This document shows, piece after piece, positions 10,017 to 18,732 of a DNA stretch of 64,000 nt (position 1 is the first letter of the stretch; each line of letters begins with the position of its first letter). The translations under genes were made by a program, and so were the position numbers. The DNA comes from Clostridium yunnanense. GTDB lineage: Bacteria > Bacillota > Clostridia > Clostridiales > Clostridiaceae. Location: assembly GCF_016595795.1 (NCBI RefSeq), contig NZ_JAENHN010000051.1:62001-126000 (forward strand), written 5' to 3'. The notes under the pieces were generated by a model. The model was not told where the DNA came from, did no database searches, and saw only the letters and a list, made by a program, of their open reading frames with translations.

Positions 10017-10052
10017 AAAGGTGCCGTAAAACCTAGGTTTTACGGCACCTTT
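10017..10052. terminator. Perfect 36-bp palindrome, shared bidirectional terminator
   Basis: AAAGGTGCCGTAAAACCT and its exact reverse complement are joined without a loop (centre CCTAGG) and are flanked by A/T runs on both sides. It sits between the convergent GH31 and purine permease genes and serves both. Confidence 0.9.
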
Positions 10053-10062
10053 TAAAATACAA

Positions 10063-11553
10063 TTAAAGATTTCTAATTGCTAATAACACAAAGTTTAAAA
10101 TAAATAGTCCAGTGAATAGATAAATAACTGGATGTATGCCCTTTGTTTCCTTCTTAACAATAGCAATTATAACATAGCTTATAAATCCAAATGCGATACC
10201 AGTTGTGATGCTATAAGCAAACGGCATAAGTGCGATTGTTAGGAATGCAACTGATGCAACACTTAAATCCTTCCAGTCGATTTCTCCAATAGAAGACATC
10301 ATTAGGATACCAACAACCACAAGCGCAGGAGCTGTAGCAACTGATGGTATAACTCCTATAACTGGAGCAAAGATTAAGCATACTAAAAACATAATTGAAG
10401 TTACAACAGATGATAATCCAGTTCTACCACCAGCAGCGATACCAGCTGAACTTTCAACATAAGTAGTAGTATTAGATGTTCCGAAAAATGCTCCAACAAT
10501 TGTAGCACTTAAGTCTGCAAATAAAGCTTTATCTAAACGAGATTTAACACCCTTACCTTCAAGCATAAGCTTTTCGTCTTCTGCATCAAAGATTCCTGCA
10601 CGACGTCCAGTACCTATGAATGTTCCTAGTGCATCAAAAATATCTGTAAGTATAAATGCTATCATAGCAGTGATTGCAAGAAGAAACTTACCGCCATCAG
10701 CAAAAAGCCCAGCAAAGTCCATCTTGAAAGCAGTGTATTTAACTGCTCCTATAGATTCTCCTATACCACTTAGTGATATATTAGCTGAAGAGAAAAACTC
10801 TTGTGCATTTTTTGCATGGAAACCAAAAACGCCCGGATTAACACCACAAGCAATTTCAATGAAAGTTAAGGCAGTCACCGTTGTAATACCAATTAAAATA
10901 GCTGCTTTAACTCTTAAAATCATAAGAACAAGTATTAAAATAATTCCTAGTAGTGCTAACTGTACTGAAGGACTTGAGAAGTTAACAAGTGCTGGAACAG
11001 CTGATGAATTTGTTACTACAGTTGCATCTGCTGGAGTTTTTCCTAGGAACAGATATGTCCCAGGATCAGCAGTGAATTTTAAAAGTCCACTATCTTTTAT
11101 ACCTATATATGCTATAAATAGACCAATACCACCGCCTATTGCCTTTTGTAAAACCGATGGTAAAGAACGTATAATTATCTTACGAAGTCCTGTAACTGTT
11201 ATAATTATGTTTACAACACCACAGATAAATACCATTGCTAAAGCTTGTTGCCATGTAAAGCCCATAGTTCCACAAACTGTGAATGTAAAGAATGCATTTA
11301 ATCCCATACCAGGAGCTAATGCATAAGGCACGTTAGCAAAAAGACCCATAACAAGTGTACCAACCACTGCAGATATAATTGTTGCAACAAATATACCTTG
11401 TGGATTAAAAGGGTTGTCCGCAGTTCCTGCTAATTGCAGAATGCTTGGATTAACAAAAATAATGTACGCCATAGTAAAGAAAGTAGTAAGACCAGCTATG
11501 ATTTCAGTTCGTACATTTGTACCATATTGCTTAAGCTTGAAAAATTTTTCCAT
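10063..11553 (-). CDS. NCS2-family purine permease (AzgA/PbuG type)
   Basis: A 496-residue polytopic membrane protein that imports a nucleobase with protons. It has the length and landmarks of the AzgA-like branch of NCS2: the N-terminal GLTTFFTMAYIIFVNPSIL, GMGLNAFFTF, and the GTSNTTTYVESSAGIAAGGRTG signature, where the TTYVESSAG stretch is characteristic. Roughly twelve hydrophobic segments are visible. The start follows a GGGAG site. The leader carries a guanine-class riboswitch (11860-11929), so hypoxanthine/guanine is the likeliest substrate. It is transcribed alone and ends at the 36-bp palindromic terminator. Confidence 0.93.
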   Translation of the reverse strand: MEKFFKLKQYGTNVRTEIIAGLTTFFTMAYIIFVNPSILQLAGTADNPFNPQGIFVATIISAVVGTLVMGLFANVPYALAPGMGLNAFFTFTVCGTMGFTWQQALAMVFICGVVNIIITVTGLRKIIIRSLPSVLQKAIGGGIGLFIAYIGIKDSGLLKFTADPGTYLFLGKTPADATVVTNSSAVPALVNFSSPSVQLALLGIILILVLMILRVKAAILIGITTVTALTFIEIACGVNPGVFGFHAKNAQEFFSSANISLSGIGESIGAVKYTAFKMDFAGLFADGGKFLLAITAMIAFILTDIFDALGTFIGTGRRAGIFDAEDEKLMLEGKGVKSRLDKALFADLSATIVGAFFGTSNTTTYVESSAGIAAGGRTGLSSVVTSIMFLVCLIFAPVIGVIPSVATAPALVVVGILMMSSIGEIDWKDLSVASVAFLTIALMPFAYSITTGIAFGFISYVIIAIVKKETKGIHPVIYLFTGLFILNFVLLAIRNL

Positions 11554-11770
11554 CTCTATAACTCCCTAAAAATATTTTTTTGAGAAAATCTAATGTTTAA
11601 ATAATTCGATAAGATCACTTTCATTAGTATTGTTACCACCTATGCCATTTCTAAACTTATTTTAGAAAATCAATGGGCACCTCATTTTTTACTCTTATTG
11701 ATAAAACTTATTAAATCTAATATAATTCCTAAACTATCAAAATATTAATTTTATTATTGATATAAAGAGC

Positions 11771-11804
11771 AAAAAAAATAGATTGAAACATTGTTTCAAC
11801 CTAT
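11771..11804 (-). terminator. Intrinsic terminator of the guanine riboswitch expression platform
   Basis: On the minus strand, ATAGGTTGAAAC, a 3-4 base loop and GTTTCAATCTAT form a stem with one G-T pair, followed by eight T. The bases just before and within the 5' arm (TTTTCGATAG) are the exact complement of the 3' strand of the aptamer's P1 helix (CTATCGAAAA), giving an antiterminator. This predicts that purine binding turns the gene off. Confidence 0.85.
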
Positions 11805-11859
11805 CGAAAATACTTAATTACGAGTTATGTAATAAAAATTCCAAACTCTTCATCAACTT

Positions 11860-11929
11860 TTCGATAGTCGGGTAATTAACGGTCACCCGGTAGAAACTGC
11901 CAACCCATATATGTCGGCGATATATCGAA
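11860..11929 (-). promoter_or_regulatory. Purine (guanine-class) riboswitch aptamer
   Basis: Read on the minus strand: P1 TTCGATA/TATCGAA; P2 GCCGAC/GTTGGC with loop ATATATGG; the invariant J2/3 AGTTTCTACC; P3 CGGGT/ACCCG with loop GACCGTTAATT, which can make the loop-loop contact GG with CC; and J3/1 CGACTAT. The specificity base (position 74 of the xpt aptamer) is C, which pairs with guanine or hypoxanthine; adenine riboswitches have U there. It lies about 300 bases upstream of the permease start. Confidence 0.93.
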
Positions 11930-12166
11930 GCTATTTAATTTTACAAAATAATTTCCTCTTAAATTATAGTGTAATTTGTCGAATTTTACAAGAGGTAATA
12001 ATGTTTTTTTGAACAAATACTTCATTTATTCTCATTGATTACAATTTTCACTATTATGATATTTATTAAAACTTGAATATATTCATAAAAAGCCTACTAA
12101 TCCTAATTTTTCCTAATCTAAGTTGCAAGAAAGATTTTTTATATTTTAATATCTACTAATATTATA

Positions 12167-12628
12167 TCAGCCTCTCAGCTTTTTACCTTCTGTAAGTAAG
12201 GCTACTGACTTATTGATACGATCGAGTCTAGTTTCTTCACGTTTAGCTGAAGTGATCCAAGTTACGTATTCTTTCCTCCCTGTATATGAAAGAGAGTTGA
12301 AGGTATTTATAGCAGCTTCATTATCGTTCATTGCAGCTTGAAAATCTTCTGGAACCTCAACCATACGTTCTTCTTCATCTTTTTCTATAGTAACAAGTAT
12401 TTCGTCGCCAAAGCTTTTGCCAATTTTATTTCTAATATCTTTTGTTAATCCAAGCATATAGCAGCCGCCCATGTTTACCACAGAGCCTCTATACTCTACA
12501 CCATCAAAGGTTGCCTTAACTTTCACACGTTTTGAACCAAAAACCTCTTGAACATCAAATGGCGGTTCAACAAAACCCGCATCTTTATTTTCAACCTGCT
12601 TTATAATTGCTTTAAACTCTTGTTTCAA
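12167..12628 (-). CDS. DUF1905/YdeI-type protein (bacteriocin-protection-like)
   Basis: A 153-residue soluble protein. Residues 1-85 match the DUF1905 fold (FKAIIKQVENKDAGFVEPPFDVQEVFGSKRVKVKATFDG, then YRGSVVNMGGCYMLGLTKDIRNKIGKSFGD). The C-terminal 60 residues (VPEDFQAAMNDNEAAINTFNSLSYTGRKEYVTWITSAKREETRLDRI) are the YdeI/OmpD-associated segment found in proteins linked to bacteriocin tolerance. The real biochemical role is unknown. It starts 35 bases after the helD stop on the same strand, so the two are probably co-transcribed. Confidence 0.85.
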   Translation of the reverse strand: MKQEFKAIIKQVENKDAGFVEPPFDVQEVFGSKRVKVKATFDGVEYRGSVVNMGGCYMLGLTKDIRNKIGKSFGDEILVTIEKDEEERMVEVPEDFQAAMNDNEAAINTFNSLSYTGRKEYVTWITSAKREETRLDRINKSVALLTEGKKLRG

Positions 12629-12663
12629 TTAATTCACTCCCTTTTCCATTGTTTAAATTTATA

Positions 12664-14904
12664 TCAAAAATCAAGAAGTGGTGTAGGCTTATCTGAATAG
12701 TATACATTTAAAACATGAAGAGCTCTTGTACAAGCTGTATAAAGTAGAAGTCTTTCCTCTTCATCTTTATAATTATCATTTCCTACATTATATATAAGTG
12801 CGACATCAAATTCCAATCCCTTAGCTAAATATGCTGGAATCACCAAAATACCACTTACATATTCGTCATCATCCTTCATTATACCTTTCACTGTAACCTT
12901 ATCTTTTAAAAAACCAAATACATCTTGTGCTTCTTTTTTAGTCCTCGTTATTATTCCAATAGATTTGTGTCCTTTTTCTTTATAAATTCTTATGTCACTA
13001 AGAATTCTTTCCCTTATTTCTTCATCGTTAGAAAAACCAACGAATAGAGGCTCTTCTCCACTTCTTTCAACATAACCATCATTAATTTGTTTATTTAGTA
13101 GTCTTCTTGAGAATCTTGTAATTTCCATGGTAGATCTATAGCTTTTACTTAAATTTATTATACAAGTATTATCCTCAGGGAATATGTTTTCGATATTTTT
13201 ATACTCACCTACGTTCATAAATGGGTTTATAGATTGATTAAGGTCCCCAAGTATAGTCATATCTGCATGACTAAAAAGCTGCTTTAGTATTTCATACTGT
13301 AAAGGTGTATAATCCTGTGCCTCGTCTATAATAACATATTTAATTGATGAAGTCTTAGGAAAATCTCCTAAAACGCCCTTTAGATATAAAAGAGGTGATT
13401 GATCTTCATAATTTAATAATTTACCTCTTAAATTTTCTAAAGTATATCGTTTAATCTCATATATCTTTTGCTCACTGTACTCTGAGTCTGAACTTTTTGC
13501 AAAAGACTCTAAGTTCTGGAAAAGCTTTTTATAAATATCTACTAAATCAAACTCTGTCATTTTATCAATTGAATAGTATAGCTCCCTCATTTCAGCTTTT
13601 ATAAGAGCTTTACTTTTCTCATTTATTTCATTTTTATCTATATATGAATCAGCCTCTTTTAGCTCATGAGACACTTCTTCTATCCAAAGCTTTTCATAAG
13701 GTTCTATAAGGAAAAGGATTCTGTCTCTTATCTTTTGAAGCCTTCTTTTTAGCGGTAAATTAGAATAATCCTCAAAAAATAACTTGTTTATTTCCTCAGA
13801 AGTTACTATTACCTGTCCTCTTAAATTAATGTCTCTAAAATCTCTATCAAGATTTTCAACATAAACAACATATCGCTTTAGCACGTCTATAAATTCCATT
13901 GAAGCTTTATATTTAATACTATTTATTCTTTCTCCATAACTAGGTTCATCCTTTGAAGCCAAAATATATTCCATCATCTCGCAGTAATTTTCCTTTTTAA
14001 AGCCACTACCTAAAGCATTATGCATATATTCCTTAAAGGTTGTTTGGTTCATGTTGTCTTCCCCAAGTTCAGGCAAAACATTAGAAATATAATCATTAAA
14101 GATTTCATTTGGGGAAAATATCACTATGTTTTGAGCTGTTATTTTATCTCTATGCTTATACAATAGATACGCAATTCTATGAAGAGCAACCGAAGTCTTT
14201 CCGCTTCCAGCAGGCCCTTGAACAATTAAATTTTTATACTGTTCATTACGAATTACTTTATTTTGTTCTCTTTGAATAGTTGTTATTATGGTCTTCATCT
14301 TATTATCAGTATTCTTGCTTAAGATATCTTGAAGTATTTCATCATCTATTTTAATATTGCTATCAAACATATAGTCAATTTTTCCGTTATTAATTTTGTA
14401 CTGTCTCTTTAGAGTAAGCTCACCTTCCACTATCCCTTCAGGGCATTCAAACATAGCCTCTCCAATCTCATAGTCATAAAACATGCTTGAAACTGGAGCT
14501 CTCCAGTCATAAACAAGAAAATCATAATTATCATCAGTAAGGTTGGAGATTCCAATATAAAACTTCTCTTCTCTTTCCTCTCCCTTTTCTAAAAAATCGA
14601 TTCTTCCGAAATAAGGAGATTCAACTATTCTTTCATACTTCTCTTGAAATTTTCTAGTTAACTCATGTTTTCTCTTTTGGATTTTCATAGCATCTATAAA
14701 TTCCATAAACTCTACAATCTGATCCATTCCATTAGCTATAGAAACTGAGCCTAAATCTTGCCATAGTTGTCTTTGAGTTTCAATTGCATCTTTCTTAAAT
14801 TTTTCTTTAAAATTCACCTTTTCATTGAACTGCTTTTTAGCTTCCCTAAGCACCGCTTCTAACCACTGATCTTCAAGTTTACATTCTAAGTCGTTCCTTT
14901 TCAT
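12664..14904 (-). CDS. helD: RNA polymerase recycling ATPase HelD
   Basis: A UvrD/PcrA-related ATPase of 746 residues that binds RNA polymerase and releases it from stalled or post-termination complexes. The N-terminal 200 residues start with a charged coiled-coil arm, as HelD does instead of a helicase 1B-type DNA-binding start. Walker A is GPAGSGKTS at about 230-238. Walker B and motif II are seen as YVIIDEAQDYTPLQY, with motifs III-VI following (ILGDLNQSINP, LSKSYRSTMEITRF, AYLAKGLEFDVALIYN, LLYTACTRALHVLNVYY). The start follows GGAGGGG. It is likely the first gene of a two-gene unit with the YdeI-like gene. Confidence 0.92.
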   Translation of the reverse strand: MKRNDLECKLEDQWLEAVLREAKKQFNEKVNFKEKFKKDAIETQRQLWQDLGSVSIANGMDQIVEFMEFIDAMKIQKRKHELTRKFQEKYERIVESPYFGRIDFLEKGEEREEKFYIGISNLTDDNYDFLVYDWRAPVSSMFYDYEIGEAMFECPEGIVEGELTLKRQYKINNGKIDYMFDSNIKIDDEILQDILSKNTDNKMKTIITTIQREQNKVIRNEQYKNLIVQGPAGSGKTSVALHRIAYLLYKHRDKITAQNIVIFSPNEIFNDYISNVLPELGEDNMNQTTFKEYMHNALGSGFKKENYCEMMEYILASKDEPSYGERINSIKYKASMEFIDVLKRYVVYVENLDRDFRDINLRGQVIVTSEEINKLFFEDYSNLPLKRRLQKIRDRILFLIEPYEKLWIEEVSHELKEADSYIDKNEINEKSKALIKAEMRELYYSIDKMTEFDLVDIYKKLFQNLESFAKSSDSEYSEQKIYEIKRYTLENLRGKLLNYEDQSPLLYLKGVLGDFPKTSSIKYVIIDEAQDYTPLQYEILKQLFSHADMTILGDLNQSINPFMNVGEYKNIENIFPEDNTCIINLSKSYRSTMEITRFSRRLLNKQINDGYVERSGEEPLFVGFSNDEEIRERILSDIRIYKEKGHKSIGIITRTKKEAQDVFGFLKDKVTVKGIMKDDDEYVSGILVIPAYLAKGLEFDVALIYNVGNDNYKDEEERLLLYTACTRALHVLNVYYSDKPTPLLDF

Positions 14905-15049
14905 GAATACCCCTCCAATACCTCAATTATAGATGCACCAAGCCTTAACCTAATCATAACTTAAAGACTATCGCTATAACATCTTAGCAAAATGGGATAA
15001 AAAGAAACAGTCTATATTTAGTTTTTTAAATATGGTATAATATAAGTGG

Positions 15050-15076
15050 GGGGAGAAATATACTATATTTCTCCCC
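15050..15076. terminator. Hairpin downstream of the AraC gene
   Basis: GGGGAGAAATA and TATTTCTCCCC form an 11-bp perfect stem. The better U-rich tail (ATTTTGATTATT) is on the plus strand, while the only gene ending here is the minus-strand AraC gene, so direction is uncertain. Confidence 0.5.
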
Positions 15077-15130
15077 ATTTTGATTATTATTAAAATTGTA
15101 TACAACACCTATTTTTATAGATCCATCATA

Positions 15131-16216
15131 TCATCTTTTTATCTCTTCAATCATCCATTCATACTGTAAATCTCCAAGCCCGTACTGAGGAAATAATGAA
15201 AGCAGCTCTTTTATAAGATTATCTTTACTAAAATTATTTTTGATATAACGTTTAATATCACTATTTTCTTCCCTATAGGTAAGATATAAATTCATTGCCT
15301 GATAAGTAACAGGTATCAATTTTATATCACATTTTTTTCTATAACACAAAATGGTTTTATAGATTTCTTCATAATTCTCTATATCAATCTCAAATGCATC
15401 TGGCAACATTGTATCAGTTTGCTCTTCTGCCATACAAAAAAGCACGTCACCCTTAAAATGAATTTGTTCCAAAAATGCAAGTATCGTAACTAAATTCATC
15501 TGACAGAACATGTCATCACCAAACCATAAAACAATAATATCAAACTTTTCGTCAAACAGAGGGCTTAACGGCTCCATAACAATCTTTTTATATTCTTCAA
15601 TCGTTGATTTTAAAGAACAAACCCTTTTTTCTATAAAATCCTTTGAGAAAATTTTTTCTGCAGTTTCTCCCCAGCACATAGCCTCATTAAATGGTACATA
15701 AACTTCATTTTCATGGATTAAGTGATTTTTTCGAAAAAAATCAAGCATACTGAGTCCACTTAGGATATGTAAGGTTTTAAATGGAAAATCTCTTTTGATT
15801 TGATTTTGTACATTTTTAATAGTTTCATTTTTCATAGCTGCGTTCTCCTTGTTTTTTATTGGAGGATGACTATTTTTTTGATAAGTAGCAAGAGGCTTAG
15901 GATTTTGCCGAAATCTTTTAGGTGATACTCCAAACATCAAAGAAAATGCTCTTGAAAACGCCTCTTGTGATGAATATCCGTATTTTATTGCAATATCAAC
16001 AATTCTGTTATTTGTATTTTTAAGCTCATTTGCGGCGCAAACTAGTCGGCGCTTTTGCACATAACTTTTCATGGTTTCACCAAAAAACTTATGAAAAACA
16101 ACAGAACAATAATAAGGTGAAAAATTGCAATTAGTTGCCAAGTCATTTAAAGAAAAATCTTCATCTAGATTTTGTTCCACATACTCTAGTAATTTTTTCA
16201 TATCGCTATTTATCAT
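15131..16216 (-). CDS. AraC-family transcriptional regulator
   Basis: A 361-residue regulator with the DNA-binding domain at the N-terminus (about 5-105). It has two helix-turn-helix units: FSLNDLATNCNFSPYYCSVVFHKFF and NRIVDIAIKYGYSSQEAFSRAF, ending in FGVSPKRFRQN, the usual AraC/XylS tail. A short linker with Lys/Asn/Pro follows, then a 240-residue C-terminal domain of unknown type. That order (DNA-binding first) is seen in a subset of AraC proteins such as the Rob/MarA relatives that carry an effector domain at the C-terminus. The start has AGGAGG eight bases upstream. Target genes are not obvious; its neighbours are not co-oriented metabolic genes. Confidence 0.88.
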   Translation of the reverse strand: MINSDMKKLLEYVEQNLDEDFSLNDLATNCNFSPYYCSVVFHKFFGETMKSYVQKRRLVCAANELKNTNNRIVDIAIKYGYSSQEAFSRAFSLMFGVSPKRFRQNPKPLATYQKNSHPPIKNKENAAMKNETIKNVQNQIKRDFPFKTLHILSGLSMLDFFRKNHLIHENEVYVPFNEAMCWGETAEKIFSKDFIEKRVCSLKSTIEEYKKIVMEPLSPLFDEKFDIIVLWFGDDMFCQMNLVTILAFLEQIHFKGDVLFCMAEEQTDTMLPDAFEIDIENYEEIYKTILCYRKKCDIKLIPVTYQAMNLYLTYREENSDIKRYIKNNFSKDNLIKELLSLFPQYGLGDLQYEWMIEEIKR

Positions 16217-16285
16217 TCATCGTTCCTCCTTTTACAAAATAGTAACACAGCTACAAGATTTTCTTTTGATATTAGTTGTGGTATT

Positions 16286-16392
16286 AAAGGATTCCTATAT
16301 CGAAACTTAAGTTATACTTGTTCGATAATCCCGGCTTCTGGGGATTATCGAACAAGTATAACTTAATAGTTGAGTCAGGAATCCTATATAGG
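16286..16392. repeat. Repeat family A, copy 1: long palindromic element
   Basis: Two arms of 24 bases (AAGTTATACTTGTTCGATAATCCC and its exact complement at about 16308-16331 and 16340-16363) surround a short loop. GGATTCCT/AGGAATCC form an outer arm. Read on the minus strand, TTCCTGACTCAACTATTAA and the CCCC-loop-GGGATTAT part recur at 38656-38725 (plus) and 44895-44967 (minus). The element fills most of the 360-bp gap between the AraC and YczE genes. Confidence 0.75.
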
Positions 16393-16579
16393 GTTCCATT
16401 ACACTTATAGTTAAAATTAATTATAACAGTTTTATTAAATATAAAAAAACTTCTATATAGAAAAACTCCTACCTATCAATTTAGGCAAGAGTATCATAGA
16501 TTAAATTATTTACTTAGTAGCTTACTTATAAACGCTTAGACAATCATTTGTAATACCACTTTCTATGCTATATAACTTA

Positions 16580-17239
16580 TTAACTTTGTCCTAATAAACA
16601 CTGGTTAATATATACAACCCCTTGCTTAATATTTCTATGACTTAGTGATTTCACATCAAATTTAAATATTTTATAAACCATTTGGACACAATACCCTACT
16701 GCAAAGGCAGTTATAAAGGTTCCCACTCCAGCATAACCTCCTAAGGTCCAACCAATCATTAATGCTCCCATTTCTATGAAAAATCTTATAAGACTTATGG
16801 GTTTACCAGTAAGCTTTACTAATGCAATCATAAGTCCATCCCTAGGTCCGCACCCCATGCCACATCCTATGTATAAATAACTACCTATGGCACTTACAAA
16901 CAAACTACCTATCATCATCATGGTTCCTGCAACCAAATTATTGCAAGCAGGTATGATTTTAGTGTATATTATCAAATCAATAAAGCATCCAATTACTATC
17001 ATATTCGCAATGGTTCCGAGTCCAACTTTAATTCCCAATATACTTGCTATTATTACTACAACTATTCCAACTAAAATGCTAGCCTGTCCAATAGTTATCC
17101 CAATTACATTCGTGAGTCCCTGATGGAATACATCCCACGGACTTAACCCCAGCTTAGAATTCAAAGCCATAACAGTTCCCGCTGCACAGCAGAAAAATCC
17201 TAAAGTTAATCTTAATATCATACCTAATAACTTTTTCAT
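16580..17239 (-). CDS. YczE/YitT-family membrane protein
   Basis: A 219-residue integral membrane protein with about five hydrophobic segments. It begins with the family hallmark: LRLTLGFFCCAAGTVMALNSKLGLSPWDVFHQG (NSxLGLSPWDVF). The pattern repeats in a second half with YIGCGMGCGPRDGLMIALVK (LGxGPRDGLM), a pseudo-repeat known from YczE/YyaS proteins. Biochemical function unknown; YczE of Bacillus has been linked to surfactin production and small-molecule efflux. It lies 24 bases downstream of a MarR regulator on the same strand, so the two probably form an operon with MarR-controlled expression. Confidence 0.85.
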   Translation of the reverse strand: MKKLLGMILRLTLGFFCCAAGTVMALNSKLGLSPWDVFHQGLTNVIGITIGQASILVGIVVVIIASILGIKVGLGTIANMIVIGCFIDLIIYTKIIPACNNLVAGTMMMIGSLFVSAIGSYLYIGCGMGCGPRDGLMIALVKLTGKPISLIRFFIEMGALMIGWTLGGYAGVGTFITAFAVGYCVQMVYKIFKFDVKSLSHRNIKQGVVYINQCLLGQS

Positions 17240-17263
17240 TGTACCTCCACTATCTTTCGTTCT

Positions 17264-17701
17264 TTATTTTATCCAATATTCTTCTATATTTTCACTCATT
17301 CTTTTTATTAGTTCAGTAGCTAACTCTTTTTCATCCTCGCTAAAACCTTTGAAGGATATTTCAAGTTGTTTTTTTTCTTCCTTAAGTATAAATGTATATA
17401 CCTCCAAACCCTTGTTAGTAGGATTTAATTTATATTCCCGCTTATCTTTTTCATCTTGTTCTTTATTTAAATAACCTATATCAATAAGCTTATGCACTGC
17501 TTTTGTAGTTGTAGTTTTATCCACCTTTAACATGTTTGATAATTCCACAAAATTAATTCCTGGATTTTCACAAATCCTAGTCAAAAACATATATTGACCC
17601 TTTTGTAGATCAAGTTGCTTATATTTAAAATCAGCTTTGGAATTTGTAGCTCTATATATAGTTCCTAAAAATCGCAATACCCTAGAATCTAATTCTTTCA
17701 T
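17264..17701 (-). CDS. MarR-family transcriptional regulator
   Basis: A 145-residue winged-helix repressor of MarR type. The DNA-binding part is visible at about 50-105: PGINFVELSNMLKVDKTTTTKAVHKLIDIGYLNKEQDEKDKREYKLNPTNKG, with recognition helix KTTTTKAVHKL and a wing DEKDKREYKL. Dimerisation helices flank it. Upstream, two TTAGTTGAA palindromes (17931-17950, 17965-17984) lie on its own promoter, so autorepression is likely. The YczE membrane-protein gene follows 24 bases on and is probably the operon's effector gene. The inducer is unknown. Confidence 0.9.
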   Translation of the reverse strand: MKELDSRVLRFLGTIYRATNSKADFKYKQLDLQKGQYMFLTRICENPGINFVELSNMLKVDKTTTTKAVHKLIDIGYLNKEQDEKDKREYKLNPTNKGLEVYTFILKEEKKQLEISFKGFSEDEKELATELIKRMSENIEEYWIK

Positions 17702-17930
17702 TATACTTCCTCACTGCAGTTAATTATTGTGTTTCTATCTTAACTATAGATAACCCATTTCCATTATTTAGAAAACATATTAATAATACATTTAACTATT
17801 ATAGTCAATTAATTTGATAGATACATTTCATTTGGAACTGGTTTATCTATATTAATTTATACATACTAAAAGTCATAGGTTCATAATTTTCTAGAAGTTA
17901 TAAATTAGGTTTCAACATAGGAACTCTTTA

Positions 17931-17950
17931 TTAGTTGAACTTTCAACTAA
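17931..17950 (-). promoter_or_regulatory. MarR operator 1, just past the -10
   Basis: TTAGTTGAA-CT-TTCAACTAA, a perfect 9-2-9 palindrome that starts at the base pair after the -10 box (17952-17957) of the MarR promoter. Confidence 0.75.
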
Positions 17951-17951
17951 T

Positions 17952-17980
17952 AATATATCCTAATTTAGTTGAAAGTTCAA
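17952..17980 (-). promoter_or_regulatory. Sigma-A promoter of the marR-yczE pair
   Basis: On the minus strand, TTGAAC (17975-17980), 17 bases and TATATT (17952-17957). The -35 lies inside operator 2. The leader to the MarR start would be about 250 bases. Confidence 0.65.
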
Positions 17981-17984
17981 CTTA
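17965..17984 (-). promoter_or_regulatory. MarR operator 2, overlapping the -35
   Basis: TTAGTTGAA-AG-TTCAACTTA, the second copy of the palindrome with one mismatch. Its centre is 34 bp from that of operator 1, about three helical turns, so two dimers could bind the same face. Confidence 0.75.
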
Positions 17985-18078
17985 TGTTTTCATATATACT
18001 TTTTTTAATGCTATGATTAAGATTACTGTTGAAATTAATTCTTTGCGCAAGCTCATTAAAACATTGGATGAATAACCA

Positions 18079-18117
18079 CTTAATTTCAACACGGTGCTTT
18101 AACAACACCTTTTTTAA
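18079..18117 (-). repeat. Repeat family C, copy 2
   Basis: On the minus strand, AAAGGTGTTGTTAAAG then CACCGTGTTGAAATTAAG. The plus-strand segment 55678-55712 matches both parts; 4548-4577 matches the second. TGTTGAAATTAA here also has its complement 41 bases away (18027-18038), so a loose stem could form. Confidence 0.5.
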
Positions 18118-18132
18118 TAGTTCGGAAATTCA

Positions 18133-18191
18133 GTAAAGTAAAAAATAAGAGAACCTTGTCCACTTAGGACTTGTTCCCCTTACTTTTTACT
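18133..18191 (-). terminator. Terminator of the DUF402 gene
   Basis: AGTAAAAAATAAG-GAAC pairs with GTTC-CTTACTTTTTACT, with a loop that itself holds a GTCC/GGAC pair. It lies just downstream of the minus-strand DUF402 stop codon. Confidence 0.6.
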
Positions 18192-18198
18192 GTTTCAT

Positions 18199-18732
18199 TT
18201 AAAAGAATTCTTTTAAATACTTATTACTAAAATCTGATAACTTATTTACATCTACTGCAATATTTTTCATGATTTCTTTAGCTTCCGTATAAGCCATATC
18301 AAAATCCTGCTGTGTAATCTCGCCTTCATTAAGTGCATCCTTAAGTTCATTTTCATCAAGTAGAAGCATATTGGAATCAGGTAATACAACAACATCTAAA
18401 AACATATCTTCGAAAAATGGGATCCCCTCATCAGTAAGCCCTTTTTTTCTAGTAATATCAAAATACCACTGTACTATTTTTTTATTTCTATCATACATAG
18501 TTGTCAAGCAATAATTGCCTTTGAAAGGCAATGTCTCAAGCCATATATACCCATCATCCACTAAGCAATAGTCTTTTCCCAGTATGTTTTTTATCAAAGG
18601 TTCTCTTACTTTTTCTATGCGAGTTACCGATACATATCCTTCGAAATCTTCATTTTTAAAATATCTTGTGGTAAATTTTCTTTTTAAGACTCTTGTCCAA
18701 TCTGATTTATTGGCATACTTCTTCTTAATCAA
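18199..18732 (-). CDS. DUF402 domain protein
   Basis: A soluble protein, about 177 residues from the proposed start. It shows the DUF402 core: the Trp/Tyr-rich stretch YCLVDDGYIWLETLPFKGNYCLTTMYD, then VQWYFDITRKKGL and FFEDMFLDVVVLPDSN with the acidic cluster that in relatives (the FAU-1 and Ntdp nucleoside di/triphosphate phosphatase group) binds metal. Activity here is unproved. TTG at 18732 (then IKKKYANKSDWTRV) is proposed as start because AGGAAG lies nine bases upstream and the protein then has normal family length. The frame stays open to an ATG at 18852, but that 40-residue extension is hydrophobic and not family-like. Confidence 0.7.
   Translation of the reverse strand: MIKKKYANKSDWTRVLKRKFTTRYFKNEDFEGYVSVTRIEKVREPLIKNILGKDYCLVDDGYIWLETLPFKGNYCLTTMYDRNKKIVQWYFDITRKKGLTDEGIPFFEDMFLDVVVLPDSNMLLLDENELKDALNEGEITQQDFDMAYTEAKEIMKNIAVDVNKLSDFSNKYLKEFF

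Noticed and set aside
10616-11326. A 236-codon frame antisense to the NCS2 permease
   Set aside because: The permease frame carries the family signatures; the antisense frame has no ribosome site or recognisable domain.
15011-15076. TATAAT at 15036-15041 followed by a hairpin on the plus strand, as a possible small RNA
   Set aside because: No convincing -35, and the transcript would be only the hairpin; a terminator for the AraC gene is simpler.
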